Positions 20,453 to 28,867 of a stretch of 64,000 nucleotides of DNA are shown here, in pieces. The DNA is from Granulicella cerasi (GTDB lineage Bacteria > Acidobacteriota > Terriglobia > Terriglobales > Acidobacteriaceae). A program made the position numbers and the translations under genes. Within the stretch, counting starts at the first letter, position 1, and the number at the start of each line of letters is the position of its first letter. Location: the NCBI RefSeq assembly GCF_025685575.1, contig NZ_JAGSYD010000001.1, positions 871,852-935,851 on the forward strand, read 5' to 3'. Below the pieces are notes generated by a model. It saw only the letters and a list, made by a program, of their open reading frames with translations. It was not told where the DNA came from and did not search any database.

Positions 20453-21376
20453 CTATTGATCCTTCGTTTGCTGGATCTGGTTCGCTGCCACAAAAGCGCG
20501 TTTCACCACCTGCAGAAGACGTTCCCCGGCGGGGTCTGCCACCGGGTGGATCGGCAGATAGACCAAGGTTTCCTCGCGGCGGCAAAGCACATTGTTCGCA
20601 ACGATCAGCCGCATGAGTTTCACCGCATCGGGGATGCTGCCGCAGTCCATACCGAGCCACCCGCGGGACTCTACGCCGTTACACGGAAGCCCGGTAAGGG
20701 CAGTGAGAGACGCGGCCACCTTTCCGCGCAGTGTGTCAACCTCCGGATGCTCCTGTTCCTGCAGCGTGAACGGGGCCTGCAGTAACGGAGCTTCTGCTTC
20801 CATCGCATTCAGCAGATTGCCAACGGCGCGCTGCTGCGCTGGAGCGGTGTGCTGTTGCCAGTAGTGCACCGTCTTCGCGATCGAAGTGATGACGTTTTTG
20901 ACTTCCTTCTCGACGCGAAAATGCGGGCCCGCGGGAAGGTGCAGCACCATGCCCTGGCAGTGGGCCGAGACGTTCTCCAGTGTGATCGCGCGCGCCAGCC
21001 AACCGGCCATCGTCACGCCGACGCAATCGACGTGAATCCAGCCTGGAACATCGGCGGGCTCCGCGATGAGACGAGTCACCAACGCCACGCCGCGACAAAG
21101 TTCCTTCGTCACTTCGCGATAGCGCGGAGCATCGGCAGCCACTTCATCGCGTGTGGCGGGCAGCAACATGCGGCCTCGATGGGGCGGGCCTCCTGCCATC
21201 GCAAGATCGCAGAACGAGCCCCAGATCTCATTCCAGGCGACGCGTCCATCCTCGGCGTACTTCAGCCCGGCCGAACCCATGGAGACAGGCTGCACTTCGT
21301 CGTAGCGCTCGCGGTACTCCGCGGGCAGCATCGTCTTCAGCCGCGTTTCAAAGAGGGTGAGGTCGTCCTGGGGCAT
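20453..21376 (-). CDS. Protein of unknown function, last gene of the minus-strand catabolic operon
   Basis: This 307-residue soluble protein starts at ATG 21376, chosen because GAAGGA lies 6 bases upstream; the frame extends further but overlaps the neighbouring gene. I do not recognise the family. Conserved-looking stretches are PGWIHVDCVGVTMAGWLARAI (about 125-150), HLPAGPHFRVEKEV (about 160) and GLPCNGVESRGWLGMDCGS (about 240). The Cys, His and Asp residues in them could form an active site. It is the distal gene of the block that starts at 26346 and lies 47 bases after the Gfo/Idh stop, so a role in the same pathway is likely. Confidence 0.6.
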   Translation of the reverse strand: MPQDDLTLFETRLKTMLPAEYRERYDEVQPVSMGSAGLKYAEDGRVAWNEIWGSFCDLAMAGGPPHRGRMLLPATRDEVAADAPRYREVTKELCRGVALVTRLIAEPADVPGWIHVDCVGVTMAGWLARAITLENVSAHCQGMVLHLPAGPHFRVEKEVKNVITSIAKTVHYWQQHTAPAQQRAVGNLLNAMEAEAPLLQAPFTLQEQEHPEVDTLRGKVAASLTALTGLPCNGVESRGWLGMDCGSIPDAVKLMRLIVANNVLCRREETLVYLPIHPVADPAGERLLQVVKRAFVAANQIQQTKDQ

Positions 21377-21423
21377 CACAGTTCCTTCGCCCTCGAGCAT
21401 ATCGCGCTCGAGGGCGACAGTGT

Positions 21424-22488
21424 TTAGCGGAGGAACTCGAGCAACCCATTGCGCTCGAAGAACTCCTGCATCACGACGGCCTTGCCCGTGCGCGAGCTTT
21501 CGATGCCTGCGAAGCAGAGCGCCAGTGTCCGCAGGTGGTCGCGCCCATCGCACGGCGCGGGCAGATTGTGGTCGAGCGCGTGCAGGAAGTCCTCAAGCAG
21601 CGCAGCGGTATCGTCGTAGAAGGCTTCTGCGTCTTCAATGGCCACTGGCGTCAACTCTGCGTCGGTCGTCTTCGCGTACGCAAGATCACTGAAGAGCTCG
21701 CGCTGCACGAACACGCCGCCTTCGCAATCCGTGCGCCACTCAAAGCCCGGCACGTTCCAACCACCGGACCACGTGCCGAAGTAGTTGATCGCGATGCCGC
21801 CTTCGAGCGTGAGCAATGCATGGACGTTGGCGTCGTCGGCATACATGCTCCACGCGGGGTTCCACGTGCGGCACATGATGCTTTCGACTTCGCGGCCGTA
21901 GCAGTAGCGAATCAGATCGAGGTGATGGATGCTCTGCTCGAGCATCATCGGCTGTTCCATCGTCAGCGGGTATTTGTTGATGCCCGGTCGGCGGCCATCG
22001 CGATGGCGGCGATAGATGAACTCGCCGAAGCCGACAGTGCCGAGGAACTCGCTGGTCAGCAGCTCCTTGTACTTCTGGTGCACCGGCAGATAGCGGAAGT
22101 TGAGCCCGACAGAGAGCAGCAGGTTGTGCTGCTCAGCCATCTGGATGATGCGGACAGATTCAGCGAGGTCCAGCGTGAGCGGCTTCTCTGCGAGGATGGG
22201 AAGTCCTGCGTGGAAGAGGTCGCTGCACTGTTGCAGGTGGCCGTCCGGCGGAGTGACAAGTGCGGCTGCGGTGAAGGTGATGCCTGCTGCGAGTGCTTCC
22301 TGATGCGTTGCGAAGACGGGCACACCGGGATGCGCTGCAGCGAACTCTTCACGCGTTGGCGCGTGAGGGTCGACGGCTGCAGCGATGCGTGCGTTGGGGG
22401 AGGCATCGATCACGCGCGTCCACATGCGTCCGCGCGTGCCGAGCCCGATGAGCAGCAACTGATGTGCCGCGTTACTTTGCGTGGACAA
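21424..22488 (-). CDS. Gfo/Idh/MocA family oxidoreductase
   Basis: This 354-residue NAD(P)-dependent oxidoreductase has the Rossmann motif LLLIGLGTRGRMW at the N-terminus, the EKPLTLD motif near residue 98 and a beta-sheet substrate domain after it. I chose TTG 22488 as start: AAGGAG lies 7 bases upstream and the frame then overlaps the aminotransferase stop by 17 bases. The longer frame to 22542 lies inside the aminotransferase gene. It is the third distal gene of the block. The substrate is unknown; most family members act on sugars or their amino derivatives. Confidence 0.8.
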   Translation of the reverse strand: MSTQSNAAHQLLLIGLGTRGRMWTRVIDASPNARIAAAVDPHAPTREEFAAAHPGVPVFATHQEALAAGITFTAAALVTPPDGHLQQCSDLFHAGLPILAEKPLTLDLAESVRIIQMAEQHNLLLSVGLNFRYLPVHQKYKELLTSEFLGTVGFGEFIYRRHRDGRRPGINKYPLTMEQPMMLEQSIHHLDLIRYCYGREVESIMCRTWNPAWSMYADDANVHALLTLEGGIAINYFGTWSGGWNVPGFEWRTDCEGGVFVQRELFSDLAYAKTTDAELTPVAIEDAEAFYDDTAALLEDFLHALDHNLPAPCDGRDHLRTLALCFAGIESSRTGKAVVMQEFFERNGLLEFLR

Positions 22489-23671
22489 AGAGCCGCTCCT
22501 TCGCTGCGATGATGCGGTCCATCGCTTCCTGCATGCGCTCAATGGGCTGCAGCAGGCTCATGCGTACGTAGCGTGTGTCTTCGTCGCCGAAGAGCGTGCC
22601 GGGGAAGAGCAGCACGCGGCATTCGCGCAGCAGCAGTTCGCAGAACTCCGGTGCAGCGAGGCCCGACTTCTCGACGTTCGCGTAGATGTAGAACGCGCCG
22701 CCGGGGTGGCCGTAGGTGAAGCCGACTTCGTCGAGCGCTTTCATCATGTAGTCGCGGCGATCGCGGTATGCCTCGAACATCGCGATGGAGTCATCCTGCG
22801 GTCCGGTGAGTGCGGCGAGCGCAGCCCACTGCGACGGCGTGGTGGCGTTGATGCTGAGCGTGTGACGCGGCTCGATGAGCATCTGCACGAAATCTGCAGG
22901 AGCAGCGAGGTAGCCGACGCGGAAGCCCGTCATCGCGTAGCTCTTCGAGAAGCCGTTGAGCGTGATCGTGCGTTCTTTCATGCCGGGTAGCGAGCCGATG
23001 GAGAGATGCTCGCTGCCGTCGAAGATGATCTTCGCGTAGATCTCGTCGGAGATGACGATGAGGTTGTGCTTCTTCGCGATCTCGGCGAGTTCGCGCACCT
23101 GCTCGGGCTCGGTGACTGCGCCGGTCGGGTTGTTCGGCGTGACGAGTACGAGCACCTTGGTACGCGGCGTGATGCGTGCTTCAACGTCTGCGGGCATCAG
23201 TGCGAAGTTCGTCTCTTCGCGCGTGGGCACGGGGACGATCTTGCCGCCGCACATGTGCACAGCGGTATCGTACGACGTGAAACGCGGCGAGGGGATCAGC
23301 ACTTCATCGCCTTCGTTGATGAGCGCCAACATGCAGAGCATCATCGCTTCCTGCACGCCTGCGGTGACGATGATCTCTTCGGTGGTGTAGTCGAGCTTGT
23401 ACTCGGCCTTGAGCATCGAGGACACCGCCTCGCGCAACTCAGGAATGCCTGCGGGATGCGTGTAGTGCGTCCGGTCGTCGGTGATGGCCTGGCGCGCGGC
23501 TTCGGCGATGTGCTCGGGTGTGCGGAAGTCTGGGTCTCCGCGACCCATCGCGATCACGTCCTGCAGCTTCGCGGCGATCTCCACCATCTTCGTGCGGTAG
23601 GAGGTGTCTTCTTCATTGATGCGCGCGGCGAGCGCCTTCATCAAAGGGTTCTGTGCGGGGTTCGTGCTCAT
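22472..23671 (-). CDS. PLP-dependent aminotransferase (class I/II)
   Basis: This 399-residue fold-type I aminotransferase of the aspartate/tyrosine type contains GRGDPDFRTPEHI, VTPNNPTG, ISDEIYAKI and the PLP-lysine motif SKSYAMTG (Lys near 240). Its start overlaps the amidohydrolase stop (ATGA). It may transfer amino groups to glyoxylate or 2-oxoglutarate. It is clearly related to the second aminotransferase of the cluster at 29569-30747, suggesting duplication within the pathway. Confidence 0.88.
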   Translation of the reverse strand: MSTNPAQNPLMKALAARINEEDTSYRTKMVEIAAKLQDVIAMGRGDPDFRTPEHIAEAARQAITDDRTHYTHPAGIPELREAVSSMLKAEYKLDYTTEEIIVTAGVQEAMMLCMLALINEGDEVLIPSPRFTSYDTAVHMCGGKIVPVPTREETNFALMPADVEARITPRTKVLVLVTPNNPTGAVTEPEQVRELAEIAKKHNLIVISDEIYAKIIFDGSEHLSIGSLPGMKERTITLNGFSKSYAMTGFRVGYLAAPADFVQMLIEPRHTLSINATTPSQWAALAALTGPQDDSIAMFEAYRDRRDYMMKALDEVGFTYGHPGGAFYIYANVEKSGLAAPEFCELLLRECRVLLFPGTLFGDEDTRYVRMSLLQPIERMQEAMDRIIAAKERLFVHAK

Positions 23672-24897
23672 ACCAGGCGCTTTCCTTCCACGAAGGTCAT
23701 CGTGACGTTATCGAGTGCTTTCAAATCTTCGAGCGGGTTGCCGTCGACGACGACCACGTCCGCGAGCTTGCCGGCTTCGAGCGTGCCGAGCTTGCTGTCG
23801 AGCTTGTTCATCTTGGCCGCTACGCTGGTCGCGCTGCGGATGGCCGCGTAGTTGTCCTTCACCACGCCGACCTTCACCATGAACTGCATCTCGGGCGAGA
23901 CGACTTCGTGACCCACGGCAGGGCTGCCGGCATCGGTGCCGAAGACGATAGGCACGCCAGCTTCGGCGGCCTTCTTCAAGCCTTCGTAGCGGGACTTATC
24001 CGCCACGGCCTTCTGGCGTTCTGCGAGCTTCCAGTCGGGCACGTTGAACTTGCGCGCGATTTCAGGAACGCTCTGCTGCACGATCGGCGCGAAGGTCGTC
24101 ACGATGGGCACCTTGCGCTCAAGCAGCAGCGCGATCGTCTCGTCGGAGAGTGAGCCGCCGTGCTCGACGACGTCGATGCCAAACTTCACGACGCGGTGGA
24201 TGATGGAGTCAAAGGTCGCATGTGCGGTGATGGGCAGGCCGTTGCGATGCGTCTCGTCGATGACGGCTTCGAGCTCTTCATCGGTGAACTCATGCAGGTC
24301 GTGCGAGGCCATGATTTTGATGAGGTCGGCGCCACCGCGAACCTGCTCGCGCACAGCACGGCGCATCTCGTCTGCGCCTGAGGCTTCGCGGCAGCACCAG
24401 TAGGTGTGGCCGCCGGTCTGCACGATCGCTTCGCCGCAGATGAGCAAGCGCGGACCGGGGAAGATGCCCTGCGCGACGGCTTGCTTCGCTGCGAAGTTCG
24501 ACTGGTTCATGCCGAGATCGCGCACGGTGGTGATGCCTGCGCGAAGGCTCTTCAGCATGTTCGTTGCTGACTTGTACGCGCTGATCTCAGGAGAGTCATC
24601 GAGCGCCTGGCGCGCGAGGTCATGCACTCCGTCCCACGCGAGATGTGCGTGGCTGTTGAACATGCCGGGGAGGATCGTGCCGTTGGTCTTCACGACGTAT
24701 GTGGCATCGAGGTCCGTGCGATCGGATGCCTTGCCCACTGCGACGATGGCACCGTCCTTGATTTCGACGAAGCCGTTTTCAATGACCTCATCGCCGACCG
24801 CTGTGAGCACGCGGCCAACGAGAACCTTGTGCTCTACGGGGATATCCATGATCGGCGCGGTGATCTTTTGAAAGCGCCATGCTGCTGCTTCGGGCAT
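23668..24897 (-). CDS. Metal-dependent amidohydrolase (imidazolonepropionase/prolidase-like)
   Basis: This 409-residue enzyme of the amidohydrolase superfamily has the HxH motif in NSHAHLAWDG (His 83 and His 85), a lysine in LIKIMAS that can be carbamylated, further His ligands in ITAHATFD and VVEHGGSL, and the catalytic Asp in FGTDAGSPAVGHE. Such enzymes cut cyclic amides or X-Pro and N-acyl peptides. The substrate here is not known. The start overlaps nothing, the stop overlaps the aminotransferase ATG, and it follows the TIM-barrel gene after 12 bases. Confidence 0.85.
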   Translation of the reverse strand: MPEAAAWRFQKITAPIMDIPVEHKVLVGRVLTAVGDEVIENGFVEIKDGAIVAVGKASDRTDLDATYVVKTNGTILPGMFNSHAHLAWDGVHDLARQALDDSPEISAYKSATNMLKSLRAGITTVRDLGMNQSNFAAKQAVAQGIFPGPRLLICGEAIVQTGGHTYWCCREASGADEMRRAVREQVRGGADLIKIMASHDLHEFTDEELEAVIDETHRNGLPITAHATFDSIIHRVVKFGIDVVEHGGSLSDETIALLLERKVPIVTTFAPIVQQSVPEIARKFNVPDWKLAERQKAVADKSRYEGLKKAAEAGVPIVFGTDAGSPAVGHEVVSPEMQFMVKVGVVKDNYAAIRSATSVAAKMNKLDSKLGTLEAGKLADVVVVDGNPLEDLKALDNVTMTFVEGKRLV

Positions 24898-24909
24898 CGT
24901 AATTCTCCT

Positions 24910-26346
24910 TTAGTTCTTGGGCTTGTAGCCGAGTTCTTCCAGCGCGCGTGCGCCGCCATCGAGGTTGCTGAGGTTCATGCCTGCGTAGTTCGGCGAGTAG
25001 ACGAGGCCCTTGCCGCCAGCGCGGAAGGTTGCGTGAACGCTGCGGTAGACGGTGTCCGGCGTGCATACGGCTTGCTCGGTGAGAATGCGCGGAGCATCGA
25101 CGCCGATGCCCATGTAGACCGGCACCTTGCCTTGCACGCCACGCACGGCGTCCGCGCATTGGCCGAAGACGTAGGTGTCGGGGTCCATGCCCGCGGCGAT
25201 GACTTCGTTCGCAGGCGCCTCGTTCATGCCGAGCAGAGCGTACATCGCAGGCACAAACTCTTCGCGTGTGAAGTCGCGCAGCAGCGTGCCGCCGAAGTAG
25301 TTCATCTCGCGAATGAAGACCTCGCCTGCCTGATGCTGGTACGTGATCGGCTTCACCCAGTCGCAGTACGTGGTCTGTTCAAGCCACGGCCACTGCGCCT
25401 TGCGGATGGGGTTGAAGTGATTGCGGTTCCACACGTTCAGGCCGAAGGTGAGCGCGGGGTTGCACCACTTCACGATGCCGTAGAGTTCGCGGTCGAGGTC
25501 CTTGCTGCGCTCCAGCCAGAACTTCTCCCAGACGAGCACCTCGGGGTTCGCAAGCAGCACGCGGAGAAACTCAATGAACGCGCCATCGACGAAGGTCTCG
25601 CCTGCGCGGACCTTCTGGAAGAACTCATAGACCGGCGCGAATGCGAGCTTGGTGCGTTCGACGTCGATGTTGCGTTCGGCGGCTTCCTTGCGGCACTGCG
25701 GGCAGAAGCAGCCCGGTGCCTGACCCTGCATCATGCGGTCAAGCGGCGAGTTGCGCTCGTTGCACCACATGATGCCGTCGATGTCGTAGTTGCGGCAGTG
25801 CTCCTCGATGATGCCGTGCCACCAGCGGCGATAGTCGGGGTTCGACGTGCAGGGTTCGCCGGCGATGCGGCCGAAGAGGTCAATCTCCATGCACTGCGGC
25901 ATGTTCGGGATGAGCACCGCCGCCGCCGATCCGTGGCCCGCGTACTTGAAGAGCGGCTCCATAAACTCGGGGATCACCTTTATGCCGCGCTTCTTCGCCT
26001 CGGGGATGACGAGATCGAGGATGTCCTGCCCCGCAAGTTCAGGGTCCGTGGAGGCGAACTGCTTGATGTGCGTATTCGTGTAGTACTCCGGGCGCTCCTT
26101 GATGTAGGAGCCGCCCTGCATCGTGTACGGCGCGGGGACGCCGTGGTCCGGCCAGCCTTCGAGTTCGGCCGAGATGCGGCGACCGACCTTCAGGCCCAGC
26201 CAGGAGATCGTGCCGATCATCAGCGCGTTGACGCCGACCCGGTTCTGCAGCGTGTTCAGGCACGCCTCCACGCCCTCATCGATGAAGCTGATGGGGGAAA
26301 TCTGCATGCCGATCATCGGATCGGCCACGGTCGGGGGAGTAGACAT
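24910..26346 (-). CDS. TIM-barrel hydrolase-like protein with CxCxxC motif
   Basis: This 478-residue protein looks like the glycoside-hydrolase-type TIM barrels of unknown specificity: GIKVIPEFMEPLF, YDIDGIMWCNERNSPLD, and the motif GCFCPQCRKEA, which recurs in that family as a small metal-binding or structural loop. No signal peptide is seen. ATG 26346 is preferred; an in-frame ATG at 26367 adds seven residues and has no better ribosome site. It is the first gene of the block and lies about 40 bases downstream of an operator-like repeat (26385-26401). Its role in a nitrogen-compound pathway is unclear. Confidence 0.6.
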   Translation of the reverse strand: MSTPPTVADPMIGMQISPISFIDEGVEACLNTLQNRVGVNALMIGTISWLGLKVGRRISAELEGWPDHGVPAPYTMQGGSYIKERPEYYTNTHIKQFASTDPELAGQDILDLVIPEAKKRGIKVIPEFMEPLFKYAGHGSAAAVLIPNMPQCMEIDLFGRIAGEPCTSNPDYRRWWHGIIEEHCRNYDIDGIMWCNERNSPLDRMMQGQAPGCFCPQCRKEAAERNIDVERTKLAFAPVYEFFQKVRAGETFVDGAFIEFLRVLLANPEVLVWEKFWLERSKDLDRELYGIVKWCNPALTFGLNVWNRNHFNPIRKAQWPWLEQTTYCDWVKPITYQHQAGEVFIREMNYFGGTLLRDFTREEFVPAMYALLGMNEAPANEVIAAGMDPDTYVFGQCADAVRGVQGKVPVYMGIGVDAPRILTEQAVCTPDTVYRSVHATFRAGGKGLVYSPNYAGMNLSNLDGGARALEELGYKPKN

Positions 26347-26384
26347 CAGCGTTCGGACTCTTTTCATGGGTTGGCTTGAGAAAG

Positions 26385-26401
26385 GTATAACTGTATAACA
26401 A
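26385..26401. promoter_or_regulatory. Operator-like site A (CTGTATAACAA)
   Basis: CTGTATAACAA at 26391-26401 fits TTGT-N3-ACAA with one mismatch. A second TATAAC copy begins at 26386. It sits 39-55 bases upstream of the TIM-barrel gene start. It is one of seven related sites in this window (see findings). Confidence 0.55.
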
Positions 26402-26450
26402 ACTAATAATGACGACACTCGCTTGTCAATGCGATTCGCCGCATCGACGC

Positions 26451-27884
26451 CTACAGGTAGGGGTTGAATCCAGCGGGGAAGCGGCCGCTTGGCGCTATGA
26501 ACTCGTAGGCGTCCCGCGCGAGGAATCGGCCGGCGCCTGGTTCGCTGAGCACGCGGTCGTCGGCGAAGGCGAGTTGGCCGCGCAGGTAGGTGCGCACAGG
26601 GACGCCCACCGTTTCGAGGCCCTCGTAGGGTGTGTGGTCGGGGCCGTGGTGCATGGTGGCGTTGGTCAGGGTGCGTGCGGCGTTGGCGTCCCACAGCACG
26701 AGGTCGGCGTCGCTGCCGAGAGCGATGGCGCCCTTCTGCGGGTAGAGTCCGAAGAGTTTCGCGGGGTTGGTGCTGACCAGGTCAACGAACTTGCGCAGGT
26801 CGATGCGGCCCTCGTGAACGCCGAGCGTGTAGACGATCGGCAGCCGCGCGGCGAGCCCCGGAATGCCGTTGGGGATCTTCGAGAACGGAGCGCCTTCGCC
26901 TGCGAAGAGCTTGCCATGGGCGTCGAAGTTCAGCGGCGAGTGGTCCGAGGAAACAACGGTGATCGTGCCGTCCTGAATGCGCTGCCAGAGATCCTCCTGA
27001 TCGGCCAGCGTGCGTGGCGCGGGGGCAAACATATACTTCGCGCCCTCCATGCCGGGCCGGTCGAGGTCCTTGGCGGTCAGCAAGAAGTACTGCGTGCAGG
27101 TCTCGGCCCACACCTTTACGCCGCGCGCCTGCGCGCGGGCCACTTCCTCGGCGGAGCTATGTCCGGAAACGTGAAAGATCTGCAGCGGCGCGTCCAGCGC
27201 TTCGGCCAGCGCGATCACGCGGTGCGTCGCTTCCCGCTCCACGATCATCGGTTTGGCGAGCGCGAGCGCCCTAGGTTCGGTGATGCCCTGTGCGAGCAGT
27301 CGAGCGGTGAGCCACTCGATCAGCTCATGGTGTTCGGCGTGCACGCAGACGAGCGCGCCGTGCTGTCGCGCGGCTGCGAGCACCGGCAACATTTGCGCGT
27401 CTGTGAGTCGCGTACTGGCGTTCGCCATGAAGATCTTGATGGAGCGATGGCCCTGCGCGATCAGCTCGGGGAGTTCCTGCTCGAGCACCTCGGGCGTGGG
27501 GTCGGTGATGGTGAGGTGGAAGCTGTGGTCGCAGCGCGAGCGCTCGGAAAGCTTATGCTGATGCGCGGCGGCGTGCTTGAGCGAACCTCCGCGCGGTTGC
27601 ATGACGAAGCTGATGATCGTCGTCGTGCCACCTGCGAGCGCCGAAGCCGTTCCACTCGCGAAGTCATCCGCGATCTGCGCGCCGGAGGAGAAGGTCTGGT
27701 CAACGTGCACGTGCGAATCCACGCCGCCGGGCAGCACGAGCAGGCCGGTGGCGTCCACGTCCTCGCGGCCTGCGGGCAGAATAGGCTCAATCGCGACGAT
27801 CTTGCCGTCGCGGACGCCGAGGTCGCAGACGGAAATCGAGTCCGGGAGCACCACGGTGCCACGGCGAATCGTAAGGTCAAACAT
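26451..27884 (-). CDS. Dihydropyrimidinase / hydantoinase-like cyclic amidohydrolase
   Basis: This 477-residue enzyme of the hydantoinase family opens five- or six-membered cyclic amides. The metal ligands are visible: HVH (58, 60) in GGVDSHVHVDQ, the carbamylated Lys 150 in SIKIFMA, His 182 in CVHAEHHE, His 238 in IFHVSGHSS and Asp 314 in SSDHSPLNF. Length is the family norm. AGGAGC precedes ATG 27884. It is divergent from an NHL propeller gene across 41 bases. Its product could be a carbamoyl or ureido compound feeding the ureidoglycolate/urea branch. Allantoinase activity is an alternative. Confidence 0.88.
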   Translation of the reverse strand: MFDLTIRRGTVVLPDSISVCDLGVRDGKIVAIEPILPAGREDVDATGLLVLPGGVDSHVHVDQTFSSGAQIADDFASGTASALAGGTTTIISFVMQPRGGSLKHAAAHQHKLSERSRCDHSFHLTITDPTPEVLEQELPELIAQGHRSIKIFMANASTRLTDAQMLPVLAAARQHGALVCVHAEHHELIEWLTARLLAQGITEPRALALAKPMIVEREATHRVIALAEALDAPLQIFHVSGHSSAEEVARAQARGVKVWAETCTQYFLLTAKDLDRPGMEGAKYMFAPAPRTLADQEDLWQRIQDGTITVVSSDHSPLNFDAHGKLFAGEGAPFSKIPNGIPGLAARLPIVYTLGVHEGRIDLRKFVDLVSTNPAKLFGLYPQKGAIALGSDADLVLWDANAARTLTNATMHHGPDHTPYEGLETVGVPVRTYLRGQLAFADDRVLSEPGAGRFLARDAYEFIAPSGRFPAGFNPYL

Positions 27885-27925
27885 AGTTAGCTCCTGGAAG
27901 TCGGGTCGGTAGAAAGGAAGTCGTA

Positions 27926-28777
27926 ATGGAAGAGTTGTGGGTTCGGCTGGGCGAGACGCGTTACCGCGTGGAACGCCCGTTTGGCGAGGTGCCGGGGGCG
28001 TCGCAGGGCGGCGTTTCGGATGTCACGGTGAACGCGCAGGGACACATCTTTGTGCTGCTGAGGCGTGACCCTTTGCTCACGGCGCCCACTCCCGCTGTGA
28101 TCGAGCTCGCGCCCGACGGCCGCCGCTTGCGCGCCTGGGGCGAAGAGATTGCGGACGCGCACATGCTGGCCTGCCACCCCGTCACGCAGGAGGTCTTCGT
28201 GGTCGACCGCGACGCGCATGAGGTGCGCCGCTACAGCGCGGGAGGTACTTTCCTCGGCGCGCTGGGCCTGCGTCATCGTCCGGGAGAGCCCTTCAGCCAC
28301 CCAACGGATGTGGCCTTCATGCCCGGCGGCGAGATCATCGTGACCGACGGATACGGCAATGCGCAGGTGCACATCTTCAGCGCGGACGGCGAGCGGCTGC
28401 GCTCCCTCGGCAAGCTCGGCACGCTGCCCGGTGAGTTTCTGACGCCGCACTCCGTCTGTGCGATCGATGCAGAACGATTCGTCGTTGTGGACCGCGAAAA
28501 TCATCGCCTGCAGGTCTTCACGCTCGGCGGCGACCTCGTCGATCTGTGGACCGGCTTCTTCCGGCCGCAATCTGTGTGGAGCGATGGGCAGCATGTCTAC
28601 GTGACCGATGCTGTGCCGTCGTTGAGTCTGCTCAGCCACGCAGGAGCGCGCATTTCGCGCTGCCGCCCGGTGCTGAACGGCGCGCACGGCCTTCACGGCG
28701 ACCCAAAGACCGGCTGCCTTTTCCTGGCAGAGGGCAGCCCTAGCCGCGTTACGCGGTTGACTCCCGAGGCTGATTAG
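27926..28777 (+). CDS. NHL-repeat six-bladed propeller, peptidyl-hydroxyglycine lyase-like
   Basis: This 283-residue protein is a tandem array of NHL blades: VSDVTVNAQGHIFVLLRR, VFVVDRDAHEVRRYS, FSHPTDVAFMPGGEIIVTDGYGNAQVHIFS, FLTPHSVCAIDAERFVVVDRENHRLQVF. The pattern matches the catalytic propeller of peptidyl-alpha-hydroxyglycine amidating lyase (PAL). Known PAL chemistry cleaves an N-C bond of a hydroxyglycine to release glyoxylate, as ureidoglycolate lyase does. Whether this one is catalytic cannot be told from the sequence. It has no signal peptide, so it acts in the cytoplasm. Confidence 0.65.
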   Translation: MEELWVRLGETRYRVERPFGEVPGASQGGVSDVTVNAQGHIFVLLRRDPLLTAPTPAVIELAPDGRRLRAWGEEIADAHMLACHPVTQEVFVVDRDAHEVRRYSAGGTFLGALGLRHRPGEPFSHPTDVAFMPGGEIIVTDGYGNAQVHIFSADGERLRSLGKLGTLPGEFLTPHSVCAIDAERFVVVDRENHRLQVFTLGGDLVDLWTGFFRPQSVWSDGQHVYVTDAVPSLSLLSHAGARISRCRPVLNGAHGLHGDPKTGCLFLAEGSPSRVTRLTPEAD

Positions 28778-28787
28778 ACTCCGCATA

Positions 28788-28806
28788 TTGTATAATCATT
28801 ATACAA
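28788..28806. promoter_or_regulatory. Operator-like site B, 19-base palindrome
   Basis: TTGTATAATCATTATACAA is a perfect 9-1-9 palindrome, 11 bases after the NHL gene stop and 62 bases before the pseudo-aminotransferase ATG. TATAAT inside it matches a sigma-70 -10 box, so a bound regulator would block the promoter. Confidence 0.8.
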
Positions 28807-28867
28807 AGCATTTCAGTTGTCTATTCCCGCTCGGACGCTCGCGCAGGGAGTAGGAAGGACAGAAAAG

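Noticed and set aside
24622..26379. A 585-codon plus-strand frame opposite the amidohydrolase and TIM-barrel genes
   Set aside because: It spans two well-supported minus-strand genes and has an Arg/Val/Asp-rich shadow composition without motifs.
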